The position numbers were made by a program, and so were the translations under genes. From contig QYAI01000034.1 in assembly GCA_003988855.1 (NCBI GenBank), positions 62,001-126,000 on the forward strand: a DNA stretch of 64,000 nt, read 5' to 3'. Below are positions 1-11,661 of this stretch, one piece after another. The stretch's first letter is position 1. Each line of letters begins with the position of its first letter. Source of the stretch: Arachnopeziza araneosa. Taxonomy: Eukaryota; Ascomycota; Leotiomycetes; Helotiales; Arachnopezizaceae. The notes below the pieces were generated by a model. The model searched no databases, was not told the origin of the DNA, and saw nothing but the letters and a program-made list of their open reading frames with translations.

Positions 1-97
1 CCGTGGCGAAGATGGTGGCTTCAGGTAATGGCGCTAGTTGTCGTACATATTCGAGGCCGATACCGCGGTTCGTTCCAGTGATGAAGTAAGTTGGCAT
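1..97 (-). CDS. Short-chain dehydrogenase/reductase, N-terminal part only
   Basis: The gene runs off the left edge; only the first 32 codons are visible. The minus strand from the ATG at 95-97 begins MPTYFITGTNRGIGLEYV. The TGxxxGIG glycine-rich turn is the dinucleotide-binding motif of classical SDR enzymes, here placed at the very N-terminus as in the C-factor-like, cytosolic SDR group. Substrate cannot be told from this fragment. The frame is open to the window edge without an intron. Confidence 0.8.
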   Translation of the reverse strand, partial: MPTYFITGTNRGIGLEYVRQLAPLPEATIFAT

Positions 98-605
98 TTT
101 GCAGCAGGGATTATAATATACTGGATTGTTCTTGTGAACCTTCGAGTGATTGAAATTTTGTAATGCTACGAATTTATACGCAATTGAACGCACCCCGCTC
201 ACGTCTTCAATTTAGGCTAAATTCCACAATTCCTCTGGCTTACAAATTTAAGAATGAATTCAACCTGTCAAATACTTTGTTTCAGTATTAGCTAATCTGG
301 AGATCCATACTGATTGGAAATTAATTCTGTCTCTTACGATAAGGAAGAAAGGTGACGTCTAGACCTCCGGAGAAGAAAGGAAAAGGATGCAATTCACCAG
401 GTTTGAAAATTCCAAATGGAGAGATGACGTATTTAGAGTCTGAATAAAGCCATGGCTGGATGGGACAAATAAACCATATGTAAACACAAACGTCTTGGAA
501 GCTGCTTCTTACCATATTGAATGCCGCCTAAGTCCTTGTCGAGCCTCTTAAAAATATTAGGCCTTCTCTTTAGCAGCTTCTCTCTGTGCACGCTTGCATT
601 ATCTT
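98..605. other. Intergenic, 508 bp
   Basis: This holds the promoter side of the partial SDR gene (reading left) and the 3' side of the next minus-strand gene. I see no further gene. Two short minus-strand or plus-strand open frames here are AT-rich and lack any family signal. Confidence 0.6.
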
Positions 606-1088
606 TTATGCAACGGCCAACTTTGACTTCTTTCCACATTTATCGCAAGTCTTTGAAATATCTAGCTCTGGACGGCTGGACTTTGTGAAATCGTTCACCA
701 TTCTCTCCGCTTGACGATCACATTCTCCACTGGAAAAACAAATTGGTACAGCAATATCGATCAATGTGGGTTCGAAGTCTGCCTGTATGTATTTGACGTT
801 CGCAGAGAGAAGAGGCGTGACATGGTGAAGCATCTCGTCTGCAGGCTTGTTACAGATAACGCAGCGCCAAGGATAACTGTGGATAATCTTATAGTGATGG
901 CGCTCCAAGAGAGGCGTAAGGAAAACTCCATTTGCATCAGAATCTGGTGGGCCACTTTCGTCTGTGTATGGTTTGCAGAGGGAGACTGGTGCCTGTTCTA
1001 GGAACTCGAACTTGAACCTGAAGTCATCCTGTCTTGGGTCACCGCAGAAGACGATGTAGCGGATCGTGGTTGTTTCTTCTTCCGCCAT
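606..1088 (-). CDS. Hypothetical protein with two CxxC pairs, 160 aa
   Basis: A single-exon frame starts at an ATG (MAEEETTTIRYIVFCGDP) and ends at TAA. I do not recognise the family. It has a CxxC pair at about residues 76-79 (WRCVICNKPAD) followed by HH, a C-x4-C (SSGECDRQ) near 120, and a terminal CDKCGKKS pair, which suggests a small zinc-binding fold. No signal peptide or membrane segment is visible. Just after the stop, the same frame continues for 11 codons and contains another Cys pair (QACTERSC), as if the zinc-binding tail once ran further; a missed intron or a natural truncation are both possible. Confidence 0.6.
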   Translation of the reverse strand: MAEEETTTIRYIVFCGDPRQDDFRFKFEFLEQAPVSLCKPYTDESGPPDSDANGVFLTPLLERHHYKIIHSYPWRCVICNKPADEMLHHVTPLLSANVKYIQADFEPTLIDIAVPICFSSGECDRQAERMVNDFTKSSRPELDISKTCDKCGKKSKLAVA

Positions 1089-2595
1089 GACGTCGAGACG
1101 TGAATGAAATTTGGTGATTTTGGGAAGATGATTGTCGGATTTGAAGAGTGAAAGACTAGGAGGTTGTCCTCGCTAAAGGTTAGCAAGGAAAGAGCGACAA
1201 AGGGGAATGTCAAACAGGAAAGCGCAGTCCGCTTAATCAGGCAGCTATTTACGTATCGCATCTTGAGATACTAAAGACTCGTATATGGGCAATTTGTGTG
1301 ATTTCGGCAAATCTTTTACGTCACTATGATTGACAAATAAAGAATGCTTCGTAACGAGAATATCACGCAAGCTCTTGATAGATGAAATAGGTAGATAACT
1401 TCCTGTATTTCAACAACTGGCAAGTAGCTTGTTGACTGAATGTTAAGCCTTTATTTAGAGTCAACTTAGTTATCGAAGATAAAAGATCTCAGAGTCAAAT
1501 AAGATCTTAACTGCTTTTAAGCTAGCGTCTTTTCCTTCCAGTTTCCTTCCATGATACGACTGACCTAATAAATGTAACATCCTCCCACAGCCAGAATTCC
1601 TTTTCTGACCCATTCTACGACTCGGCAGAAATAAAAGCAGGATTTAAAAAAAGAGTTGTGTATGGTATGGTATGGTGCTACAGTCATTCAAATAGGAAGA
1701 AATTTTCAGTTAACGACAAGCAGGAGGGTGTGGAGAGAGATTTGATTATATCGCCATTCACCCTTGGAGTCATATAAGAGATTAAGTAAAATTAAAGATA
1801 TATTATTCTTAGAATATCCTATGTTTCGTGGCTTTGACGTTATCGCATACAATTCAACGGAAGCCTGTCACTTCAGTTTCTTGAAAACCCAGTAAGTCAT
1901 TAAATGTATAATTGGGAAGGTGTACAGAACCTGAAATGCCCCAATGTTTGTACGAGGAAGTTGTTGAAAATGTGAAAATGCTGAGAGGCGCTTGGACTTT
2001 ACTGATCTACTGCTCGTTTTAGGACGACCGCAAGGGGGGGTTTTTTGGGGGAACCAAAGGGCGGAGTCATTCTGATATCAAATTTTATTCGATTCCATAG
2101 TCATTGAGCTGCTTTAAGGGCGCTATCTCGACTCACAATACTGCAGTTAGGCTACCTAGTTTACAATGTGACCCGTGGCCACCGAATGAGTGATCAACGC
2201 TCTAGACTGAGAGCCATATCAGTCTAAAATCCAAAATCAAGGTGTCTGTAGTAGTACATCTAAAAATCTATCCTGTATCTCTTCTATTTCCTCTCGTTCA
2301 TTTCGAATCGCTTTTGTGGTTGCACAGTTATCTTAGGTACCGCAGTACCTTCACCGATTTATTTCAACGTCGTCTCTCCCACCACAGCTGTATGCTCACT
2401 GTCGTGATAATGAATATATCGTAGCACTTACGTGCCTGAGTTGTTCTAATAGATTTGCATCAATCATGAATAATGTCGCTGGGTATCAAGTTGGTGTATG
2501 AAAATTCCCCTGGGTATCATGCTAAAAAAATGTACCAAGAACATGTTAAAAAAATTGGCCGACAGTCAAAACCGAATTATTCATCCCTCTATTGC
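1089..2595. other. Intergenic, 1.5 kb
   Basis: No supported gene. It contains the promoter of the 606-1088 gene, a short (TATGG)3 run near 1662 and a G7T6G5 tract at about 2033-2050. An open frame at 2242-2424 has no coding character that I can recognise. Confidence 0.5.
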
Positions 2596-4971
2596 TTATT
2601 CCTTTTGGCGACATAGGTCTGTCATACTCAAAAAATCAATTTCCACACCATGGGAATTTGCCAAGTGGTGACAGAACTGGGCATGCTCAAAGAATTGATT
2701 GTGATCACACTTGAGAAAATGATGATTTTCCTCGAAATGTTGTTTACGGTGCTTCCAATCTACAGAATCGCTGCAGAAAGACATGTAACAGCATTTGCAG
2801 GAATGAAACTGATTTTCGCAGCCCTCCCTACACATCTCAAAAAAGAAGGTAGCTTTCCGCTTTCCGGTTATGGTTGGGCAAGACCAGCTCACGTGGTTCT
2901 GTTTCATGTGTTGGTCTAACTCGTCAGAGGCTCGGAAAGCAAGATCGCAGACTCCACATGCGTTTCGTGGCTCAGATTTTCTAATGATTATTAGTCAGTG
3001 TAGGGCTAGAAGATATGCAACTTGTGGTCTTACCTATAGAAATCATCAAGTATTGTAGGTTGCATGGACCGCAGCATGGACGGGTCCCAATGAGGAAACC
3101 CGAATATAGGTTTGGATGACAGCTTACTCCAAGGATATGGTGATGTTGATGAGCCCCAGCTCGACAGAGTCTGTCCAATCTCGAAGTGTTCGTCAGCAAT
3201 ATGATTTTGGCGATCATCCCAGGAGTGTAAAATGTTGTCACAGATTCCGCAACGCCAATACCAGTCGCTAACCTCCTCATCGTCGTCGTTGTGGCTTTGC
3301 TCATGTTGGATCCACTCCGCTTTATTGTTGAGTTGCATAAAGCACATCGTACATTGGAATGGGAGCAGTGTCCTGGAAAGAAAACCCAACTCCGGTAGCC
3401 GGTACTTCTCTTCGATAGCAGGGAGATTGGGAGATGCTTGACTACCATTTACACCTCCCCGTACACTGTCCTTCCGTGATAGAATCCGTGAAAATTTTGT
3501 TTTCAACTTGGATGTCGTGGTTTTGGACAAAAAATGGCCGGTGTCTGACGTTATTGATGGAGCCGTTGAGTTATTTCCCGTCTCGCTATTCCTTGAGGAA
3601 GGTGTTGATGTATCCGCTTTCCCGCATGATGTTCTGTATGAACTAGAAAATGAAAGGTTTGATTGTGGAAGTGACGGTGCGGGAACTCGTGTTGCTGCCT
3701 TGGTTGATTCGGAGCCAGTCTGTGTATGAGCGAAACTTATTTGGCTTGTTGCAAAAGAATATGCAGAATCCTTGCGAAGACTGGACCGTGATAACCTAAG
3801 TCTGTCATCGATGAACTTTTTACAGCCACGAAGTACTCTTTGCGTGATGGGACGTTTGGAACTTGGACTGCCAGCCTGTCTTTGTTCAAGCTCTGGTGGT
3901 ATTTCAGGATGCCTTGGAGGCCTTTGAAGTGGGTTCTCGATTTGAATAGATGGCCTCTTGTCAGGATCTCGCGATTTCCAGGGAGGTGGTGGAGGCTTTG
4001 GAGGCGGACTTGCAACCGGGACGAGTTTCCTCTTGTCAGACTTTGGCGGCACTGGAGGGGTGCGTGTCGGCCTCGGCGGCTGACTGGAGAATTCATCGGC
4101 ATTGTACTCGCTTGCCATTGCGAACCTTTGTTGTTGATGGAGCTGAGAAACTCAGATTAGCTAGAAATAGTAAAAGAGAGGATGCTCTACTCACTTCAGC
4201 TGTAGGCCTCTCTATATCCTTTGGAAGGGTAGTTTGAGGCTGGTCTGAATTTTCTTGCGGTAGACGGACCCTAGGCGTACGGAGTAAATTGGGCTTTGGC
4301 AATGTGGGGCGCTTTGCCATTTTGGTGTCACAATTTGTAAACACAGAAGGCGACATTGTTGTTGGTGGCTTTTTTCGGAATGATAAGCCCCGGTTGACTT
4401 GTGGACCGATGCTAGGTTGTTTGACTGATGTATGAGGAGTCGTCGATGTCGGCTCATCGCATCTAAGAGAGCAGGAAGTTCCATTCTCCTCGTTATCCAG
4501 AGGTAATAAGCCAGGCATCAGCAAAATCCAGGACAGGTCTTGAAAAGAATCGTCATTGCCCTCTGATATATCCATGTTTTCGGACTTGCTTGAAGATATT
4601 CCCGATGATCGAAAAGAGTGATTTGCACTCCCTTCCACTCGTTCATTCTTAGACTCGACAGATGAGGCATCCGAGGGTCGAATAGGGTAGTCCATATCTT
4701 CAGTTGCATTTTTCGCGGGCTTGATCGACGGAAGTTTCGAAGACTGCGCAATCTCCAGGCTGGTTATTTCTGGAATTGTTTCTAATTTGATGACAAAACA
4801 TAAGTTCTTCCCTTTAGGAGTAGAGTAAGACTCCAAAGATGCCTTGATCCGGGGAGATTCGTAGATGTTCAAGTTCTCCTTGTCGTTCGCTTTCCTTTTG
4901 TTGGAAGTAAGAGCGTATAAAGATGGAGATTGGCTCTTTCGCTGCCTGGTGAGTCTTTCCGTCAAAGTCAT
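2596..4971 (-). CDS. Proline/serine-rich C2H2 zinc-finger protein, 756 aa
   Basis: Three exons join exactly in frame: 4195-4971, 3034-4142 and 2596-2980 (introns 4143-4194 and 2981-3033, both GT...AG; the second has a CTGACTAAT branch point). The start is the ATG giving MTLTERLTRQRK; the frame upstream has only non-ATG codons. Residues 1-510 are low complexity, with a proline-rich stretch near 280-320 (RPTRTPPVPPK, PPPKPPPPPW) that could bind SH3/WW domains. The C-terminal third holds degenerate C2H2 fingers: FQCTMCF...H-x3-H at about 522-543, WRCGICDN...H-x4-H near 560-580, and CGVCDLAF...H-x4-H spanning the last intron, then several Cys/His pairs in the last exon. Such proteins are common in filamentous fungi and mostly uncharacterised; nuclear or scaffold roles are guesses. 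Confidence 0.8.
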
Positions 4972-6746
4972 CTTGAAATGGAGAGTACTCGAAAGGCCAA
5001 GTTGCACATATCAAATGAGGTGGACGAAACTTTGACGACTATTAGATAGCAGAAAATATGGAGTAGAGACTCGAGAGGGAGGAGGATATGAGAGAGGAAA
5101 AAAGCAAAAGAGAGAGAGAGTGGAAGATGAAGTGAAAGAAATCCTTGCAATGAATCTTCACCATCAAAACTAAGGCCAACTGCCTACGTGCTGTGGGTAT
5201 GTGTTTTGAAGTGATTGGACCATCTGAATGAGAGATGTGTCATTGGTGTCAGGCGCGAAGAGACGAAATACTCAGCCAGCCTGTCAAGGCACGGATCATC
5301 ATTTGAGGCGTGCATGCAGGAGTCTTGGTCTGCCTCGATTGCATTTTGATGCTTGAAGTTCTTGAACATACGGAAAGTACAAACGATTGCTTCGGTGATC
5401 GCCGTCTAACAAGTTCGATGTTCGCTGTTTTTGGTGTTAAGAGTAAATACAACAAAATTATTGAATATAGGGTGAGAATAGAAGCAGCTGAAGCCATAAA
5501 AGTGGGTGTAGAAGCAGGTAAGAGACGTTAAAGTGTGAGCGATGGCGGGATGTTCGGCCAGCAGTAATAAAAAAAGCCAAAGTGGTGAAGTAAGAGATGT
5601 TCGACTGTGAGAAATAGAGGAGTGTTCAGTTTTCCTCGGTCTAGCAGCGTGTGAGGCTCATCACAGGACTCAAATCTAAGATGGGCTTAATGAAAGGCGT
5701 GGGGTCAGTGTGAGCGTTAATTTTTGAAAGGGATGCCAAGCTAAAGAGCGCTGATCAGATTAGACTAGTATCACCGAGTATCAATTGACAACGGTAGGGA
5801 GCCGACACTGGACCTGTTGGTGGTGTTTTACCGTCCGCCTTTTTCATGCATGAATGACACCTTGGGCAGTCACAACGTGGTTGGGCACTCTGCATTGTAA
5901 GGTTACTCACAGGCCTTCAGAACACCAAAACGCCTCACCGAGCAGAGACAACATGGCACGCACCAAAAAACACACATCGCTCTCGAGATCGAGGCAGCTC
6001 CGCTCAGTTGTCTCTACCTTACAGGTCCAGCGAACCCCACTGCACATAGCTAGTCACGTGAGGTTTCGACTCCAAATATCTTGATATTGCCACTTGATGC
6101 TCCTAACTTCCAAAGCACTGTATGCGTTTCGAACTCGAATTTCTTCGACTAGTACTCGATACCTAGCCAATTATGCCTGCTATCATACGCTGAGATTGGA
6201 AAGAAGGGTTACTCGTTACTGGCTAACGTCACAACACCTCACTACCGAATTATGAGGCGACTTTTGTTGCTGAAACTGATCATCCCATGCTTAAGTCACA
6301 CGAGCTGAAGTCGGTGCTGCCTCTGCCTTCTCTATTCGACAATACCATCCCTTAAGACATCCACGAACTCTCATCACCTTCCCGGCGAACACGACGGTTA
6401 CTTTGCCACTGTCAGCGCCTTCCATAAGTGAAAAACTCTTTGCAGATGAAATGTTCCGCCACATTCGTCTAAACGACGACAGAACAACCTTGAATCAAGC
6501 TCGAAAAATAGACACGGCTGGAATCCCCTTGTGGAACCAATTCATTGGAGAAGGCTCTTAGGAAGAGTCCAACCAAATTCTGACGCGTAGCTGCGAGTCA
6601 CGTCCAGTCTTGTGTTGCCAGCAAGGTTTGAGCCGCATGAATTTGTTTTGCAAATACTTAACACTGCTCAATAATGTCGCTCGTAAATATCTGGTCGCTC
6701 GACAGGTCGTTCGCATTTGTTGTACTAGCTTCAAACCGGCCCCATA
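4972..6746. other. Divergent intergenic region, 1.8 kb
   Basis: It separates two genes transcribed away from each other, so it holds both promoters. On the coding strand of the zinc-finger gene, a C/T-rich leader (about 5073-5130) lies 100-160 bp before the ATG, typical of fungal core promoters. A possible small secreted ORF at 5249-5497 is listed separately. I see nothing else convincing. Confidence 0.5.
5249..5497 (-). CDS. Possible small secreted protein, 82 aa (doubtful)
   Basis: An ATG-started frame begins with a credible signal peptide (MASAASILTLYSIILLYLLL, cut near TPKTA) followed by a basic stretch (ELVRRRSPKQS) and four cysteines. There is no family match that I know. An intron changing the C-terminus cannot be excluded, because another open frame with a Cys pair (DSCMHASNDDPC) overlaps the 3' half. 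It may equally be chance in a promoter region. Confidence 0.25.
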   Translation of the reverse strand: MASAASILTLYSIILLYLLLTPKTANIELVRRRSPKQSFVLSVCSRTSSIKMQSRQTKTPACTPQMMIRALTGWLSISSLRA

Positions 6747-7549
6747 ATGTCTGTCCCGGACCCTATTAGCCTTCTTCAATCCATCCTCCTCTTGATAGAC
6801 TATGGAAATCAACTTGCAGGTGCAGGGAAAGAGATGACAGGTTACTGCAAAATGATCAAGAAGACTTCAGATCTCGTCGAAGAAATCCGTATAAAATTAG
6901 CGATCCTCGGGCACCTCTTGAACGATAGGGACATGGATAAGATTCTGCGAGAGCTACAGGAAGCAGACGAAGAACTGAAGAGTGCGTGGGGTTTGGTGGC
7001 GCGGATAGAAAAGAGGCGCCCGCAGTGGTCCAAAAATGTTACATGGGTATTCAAGGACAAGTCAGCGGCTCAGGCATACTGCACTGCCATTGCTCTGTCC
7101 CATTCGGCATTGAAGGAAATTAACATGCAGCTGATTATTATGGGGTTCGTGCCCCTTAAAACATGCAGTGGTGATATTCCTGGGTCTTTTCAACACGCTA
7201 CATCCCCAGGTCGGCTCTCCTAATTTCAAGAAACGCGCAATCTTTCAATCAAATACTAATACGATCTGAATTAGGCCGAAAAGCTTTGGATGATCTCTCA
7301 TGCCGATCAATACATCGCACAGGGAATTCCTTTCCTATGAGTAGAAGATCCTCCTTTTCTCATTTACGCGCTAGTCGAACTACTCATCCCAACCTCAAGA
7401 CACAGGAACCGGCGTTGGAAATAAACATGTGGCTCTTGAAACGAGCAAAACTGGATCTTGGTGATGGAGGGAAAGGAAGAAGTCAACAAGCAGGGCAAAG
7501 ACGAATACTTTCCTGGGACGCGTTAACTGAAGCTGCGGGGCTGGTGTAG
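6747..7549 (+). CDS. Protein with fungal STAND/HeLo-like N-terminal helices, 245 aa
   Basis: Exons 6747-7209 and 7275-7549 join in phase 1 (GT at 7210, AG at 7273-7274), giving ...TSPGRKALDDLSC. The first 120 residues are amphipathic helices beginning MSVPDPISLLQSILLLIDYG, with a long charged helix (KILRELQEADEELKSAWGL). This layout recalls the N-terminal domains of fungal NLR/STAND proteins and HeLo-like death-effector regions. The match is by eye only. No NACHT domain, ankyrin or WD repeats follow; the C-terminal part (RRSSFSHLRASRTTHPNL) is basic and disordered. It may be a stand-alone adaptor or the remnant of a larger gene. Confidence 0.6.
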
Positions 7550-7769
7550 ATTGCAGAAGAAGTCGTCAAATCTGTATACTTACAAGGCGGCGGAAAATGA
7601 GGTGTGGAAGGCGACGACAAGGGATTACATGTTGCTTTATATCATACGGACGCAGGAGAGCCAAATATCCGTTTTAGGTTACCCAGCTTGAGCTATTATG
7701 GCAGGATACTGTAGAGCATGAGGGCAGTGAGGGCACGAAATATAAAGTATATATGGATAAGATTTCCGT

Positions 7770-8449
7770 TTAATATCTAGGCGGGGTTACCTCCACTCCG
7801 TTTTTGTACAAGCTAGGGAATTTAACTCTGTCATCCCAGGATCCAAAGCTCCAATCACTGTGGTGCTGTGCAATCATGTCGTGGATACGTCTTCCTTCCT
7901 CAACAAGACTTTGTAAATGTGCCTCGCGATCCGCTGAATCATGGGGTTGATATCTCTGTAGTTGGTCCGATATCTGATCAGTGATACCAACCACTATTAT
8001 AACGCGATGAGTGAAAATGCGAGCAAAAGGAAAAGGGTCTAAACCGTACCGTTGCCATCATCCATGATAGCCTGGTTCACGATACTTCGGCCAATTTCCT
8101 TACCAACCGCAAACGCATTGGTCCGTGGGTAGTAATTTCGAGAATGACCTTCAATGATGGCAGCGAGACCTCGAACGGCGTCCGATATAGCGGCATCTTC
8201 GGGCTGTTCCTCCAAGGGTGTTAATCGTCGGGTCTGAGGCCGGTTGGCTGTTCGATGACGGGTGCCTGATGTTCGGTTCCTGGACGATGGTGGGTGGCCC
8301 GATCGCGACTGGTGGTGACTGCTTGGTTGCCGAGCAGAAGTATGTTGCGGGACAGTACTCGAAGGACGAGCAGCTGTCTTTTGACGCGTTTGTGTTCTAG
8401 TATTGGTTTCAACAGGTTGTTGGACCGGTTTCGATCCTCCACAGCCCAT
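7770..8449 (-). CDS. Predicted N-myristoylated small protein, 207 aa
   Basis: Exons 8050-8449 and 7770-7993 join in phase 1 across a 56-nt intron, giving MDDGNVVGITDQISD. The start at 8447-8449 gives MGCGGSKPVQQ, a textbook N-myristoylation signal (Gly2, Ser6, Lys7) with a palmitoylatable Cys3, so the protein is probably held on the plasma membrane or vacuole. A longer frame (MPSEIWLELGPAS) precedes it but would bury this signal. Residues 8-90 are disordered, rich in Q, T, S and R; the rest is helical (DAVRGLAAIIEGHSRNYYP) and ends DWSFGSWDDRVKFPSLYK. The family is unknown to me; the MGCxxS start recalls Galpha-like, LAMTOR1-like and SH4 anchors. Confidence 0.65.
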
Positions 8450-9283
8450 GGATGCTGGCCCCAATTCGAGCCAGATTTCTGATGGCACGCTGCCTCCAGG
8501 GCGCGTGATTCAATGTAAATCGATATCAGCCTTTTGGAGCCTGCGAACGAGTTGGCTGTGGCTGTTCCTAGCCCTCAACCTCTTGGGTCACGAGTTCGAA
8601 AGGAGAGTGGCGCAGACAATTCGAGATGTAACGTCCATAGGCTCGTGAGGCAATTGAAGGCCCAATCAACATTCGTAATAATATTCAGACAAAAAAGCAT
8701 AGCTGCAGCGCAAGTGAAAATTCTAAGCATAGCTGCCTTTTAAGTTGTGCTTGCCACGTCACAAGAGTATGTGATACTAATCCACTGTGGGTGGTCCAAC
8801 TCACTCAAGCATTAGTATGCAGATTGTTTTCTTATTCTCATCACACATTGCATTAAGTTGGAGGGGATAGAGAAGCTTAGTCAGAATCCAGTAACGAACG
8901 GCGGCCCAATCAATACTGAAGTAGGAATTCCAACACTAACAATTGACGTGGAACTTTTCTCAGAGTCACTGCCACGGATATTTTGTACGATTGACGTACG
9001 ACATTCGACTCAGATCATTATCAAGTCTTGTCTTGGTGACGATAGATTCTGCCCGAAAAGAAGTGACCATACGAACGGAACGCAGAATTGACACGTCACG
9101 AATGCCTAGGTGTGCAATCATTGTTGTGTGATAGGACCGATTGGGATGGGAACATGCGATTCCGCCTGCCCCGGGTATTAAGCTTCACTACGGCCCCAGA
9201 GACATATGTGATGTTTTCTCGTGGTGCATGTACAACAGACCGCTTCTCTCCTCATGCCGCAAAGTTCCACACATTTGCCGGAA
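8450..9283. other. Divergent intergenic region, 834 bp
   Basis: It holds the promoters of the myristoylated protein (leftward) and of the Hsp70-like gene (rightward). Several short open frames here have no recognisable product. Confidence 0.5.
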
Positions 9284-11661
9284 ATGCCAGACCGCCGCCC
9301 GTATCCCCATATCCTCGTCGGAATTGATCTTGGATTGACGTGTACAGGTCAGTCTTACCTATTAAACACAACTTTGGAAATGCCACCACTTTTGGGCCTC
9401 AGCACTAACCTAATTGGTAACACAGGCGTTGCATTTTCCACAACAGATTGGCTTAACCCGAAAATCATTCAAACATGGCCCGGGATTAATCAAATCAAGA
9501 ATAAAGTCCCTACCGCTGTTCAGTATCGTGCAGGAAATAGGGACTTCAAGGCGTGGGGCTTCGAATGCCCGCCCCCTTGGCAACTGCAAAGTCAAATGGG
9601 CGTGAAAGATCTGTTTAAGTTATTTCTTGATGAAAACTGCTTGAAAGAGACGTTTAAAAACAATCAAGATATTGCGGTAGGAACGTACGAGGATGTTCGG
9701 AACTGGTATACCGACTTTTTAAACGCGATCTACAAGTATATCGGTGCCTATATTAGGGAAAACCTTGGACTTCCTGAATGGAAATACCACACTGTCGATT
9801 TCCTTTTCAGCTACCCAACAACATGGGATGACGAAGTAGTCGCTGAGTTCCGAAAAGTTGTGGAAGCGGCTGGCTTTGGATCTGAGGGAAAAGATCACAA
9901 TGTAGAGGTCAAGCTAACAGAAGCGGGGGCTGCTGCCATTTACACAGCAGATAGTATACGACAAGAATATCCCAGTACCGCTTTAAGCAACACGATGGCA
10001 AGCAGTGACCAAAATTGTAAGGACTTAAAGCTACAAGTAGGAGATATAATTCTTGTTTGCGACTCGGGAGGTGGGACGACAGTATGTGCCATGAATCACT
10101 TCACATTCGGACGGTCTCGCTAATACTATTATTCTTAAGGATGTAGCTGTCGTTGAAGTGAGCTCGCTCAAAAATGTTAATGTGGATGACCAAGACGAAG
10201 GAATGGGAAGACTTGCTGAACTTAAACCCCTCGGCGAACCTAATGGTGTGTCCATGAAATTAATATAGCGAGACGTGTTAGATCTGCGAATTGCTAAAGT
10301 AACTAGGAGTTGCGATTGGTTCCGTTCAGATCGACGAAGATTTTCGACATATGCTTCGAGATCGCCTAAGTTCTCTTCCCAATGTCAAAATACCGGATGA
10401 GATCATAGATGAGGTCGTCAGAGCGGATTTTCAAGCTCATAAACTAAAACTTGGTGATAGCCTGGAACTCCCGATGTACCATTTCCCTATCAAAGGGCTA
10501 GGGAGCAGTTTCATGCTGGAGGAGGAAGGGATTGAGGATGGAGCAGTGATTTTTACTCAGTAAGCAAGCATTCGCTCCACTGTTGAATTGATTATTTCTT
10601 TCCCTCTCTTAGCAATACTAACAAAATTTACCAACCAGACGGAGTATTCAGATGTTATTTGACGACAAAATTGCTGGAATTTTTGACCTTATTGACAAGC
10701 AGGTAGAACTGCTAGACAGACAACGCGCAGGGAAAAAAATTGTTTGTTGAACCCCTGTGTTTAAGTGTGATGAATACTTACTCATACAGACACATCTTAT
10801 TCTTTCGGGAGGTCTCTGTTCCTCCAAGTACGTACAAACGCAGCTTAAGGAACAGTATGTCGGAAAGATGAAAATCCTTATTGCAAAAGACCCGTACGCT
10901 GCTTAACAATGCAATATTCCTTCCTTTAATGACCACTTAATAGTCAACTCGCAGTTTGTAAAGGTCTTGTTATTGATAGCCTCCATCAACTGAAATACAA
11001 AAACTATATACTCCCTGATCGGTATATCAACCAATCGTACGGAATTGTCTCTAATGAACTCTACAAGAATAGAAAGCATTATCGGCAGAGGAGGTATCGG
11101 GAGAAGGATCGAATTGGTGGCGAGGAAATTGTCCGCCAAATTAACTGGCTTATCGTTCACGCAAAGCCTGTCAATAAGGCTAAACCAATCACGCATACGT
11201 TTTATCGCCATGTCGATATTGAAAAGGAGGAAATGTATTGGAAAGATGCAATTGTAACTTCGAGAGCACCTACTCTGGAGCGGCTGCCCATGGGCGCACA
11301 AGACGGTGATGCAGAAGTGATTTGTGATATCGAGTCGAGATGGTCAATCAAGAATCTGACTGAGTTTGAAAACTTGCCAAGCGTAAAGAGGAAACGACGG
11401 AAAGTAATGGGCGTGGCAGTTGGAAAGGAATTTTGGAGGGTGGAGCTTAACCTGTTTGTTTGGGTCCGTACGAGAGAGTTGCAGTTCGACATCAAGTTTG
11501 CGGACCAGATAATCGGGACTCGCTTTATCCCTGTCAGTTTTATATTTGGCCGCAGTCAGTCTGAAGCAGAAGCTAATGAAGACGATGGTTGTGGCAGTGG
11601 CAGCGGTGATCTTTTACCAGAGGAGAATGTCCCAAGTCAACCTCCTCTCATTGCAAAATGA
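9284..11661 (+). CDS. Hsp70-like ATPase-domain protein (HSPA12-type, fungal), 667 aa
   Basis: Seven exons fit the actin/Hsp70 fold: 9284-9347, 9426-10081, 10140-10245, 10307-10559, 10639-10741, 10790-10893 and 10944-11661. Joining them restores the phosphate-1 loop (GIDLGLTCTGVAFS, split by intron 1), the phosphate-2 loop (DSGGGTTDVAVVEV, split by intron 2) and the adenosine loop (HLILSGGLCSSKYVQ). The last exons read DPQLAVCKGLVIDSL and SYGIVSNELYKNRKHY, as in the fungal Hsp70-like family. No canonical peptide-binding domain or EEVD tail is present, so it is not a housekeeping chaperone. The first intron is a multiple of three and would read through. Its start could also be upstream at 9221 in a non-conserved extension. 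Such genes are strongly expanded in filamentous fungi and lack a known role. Confidence 0.85.
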
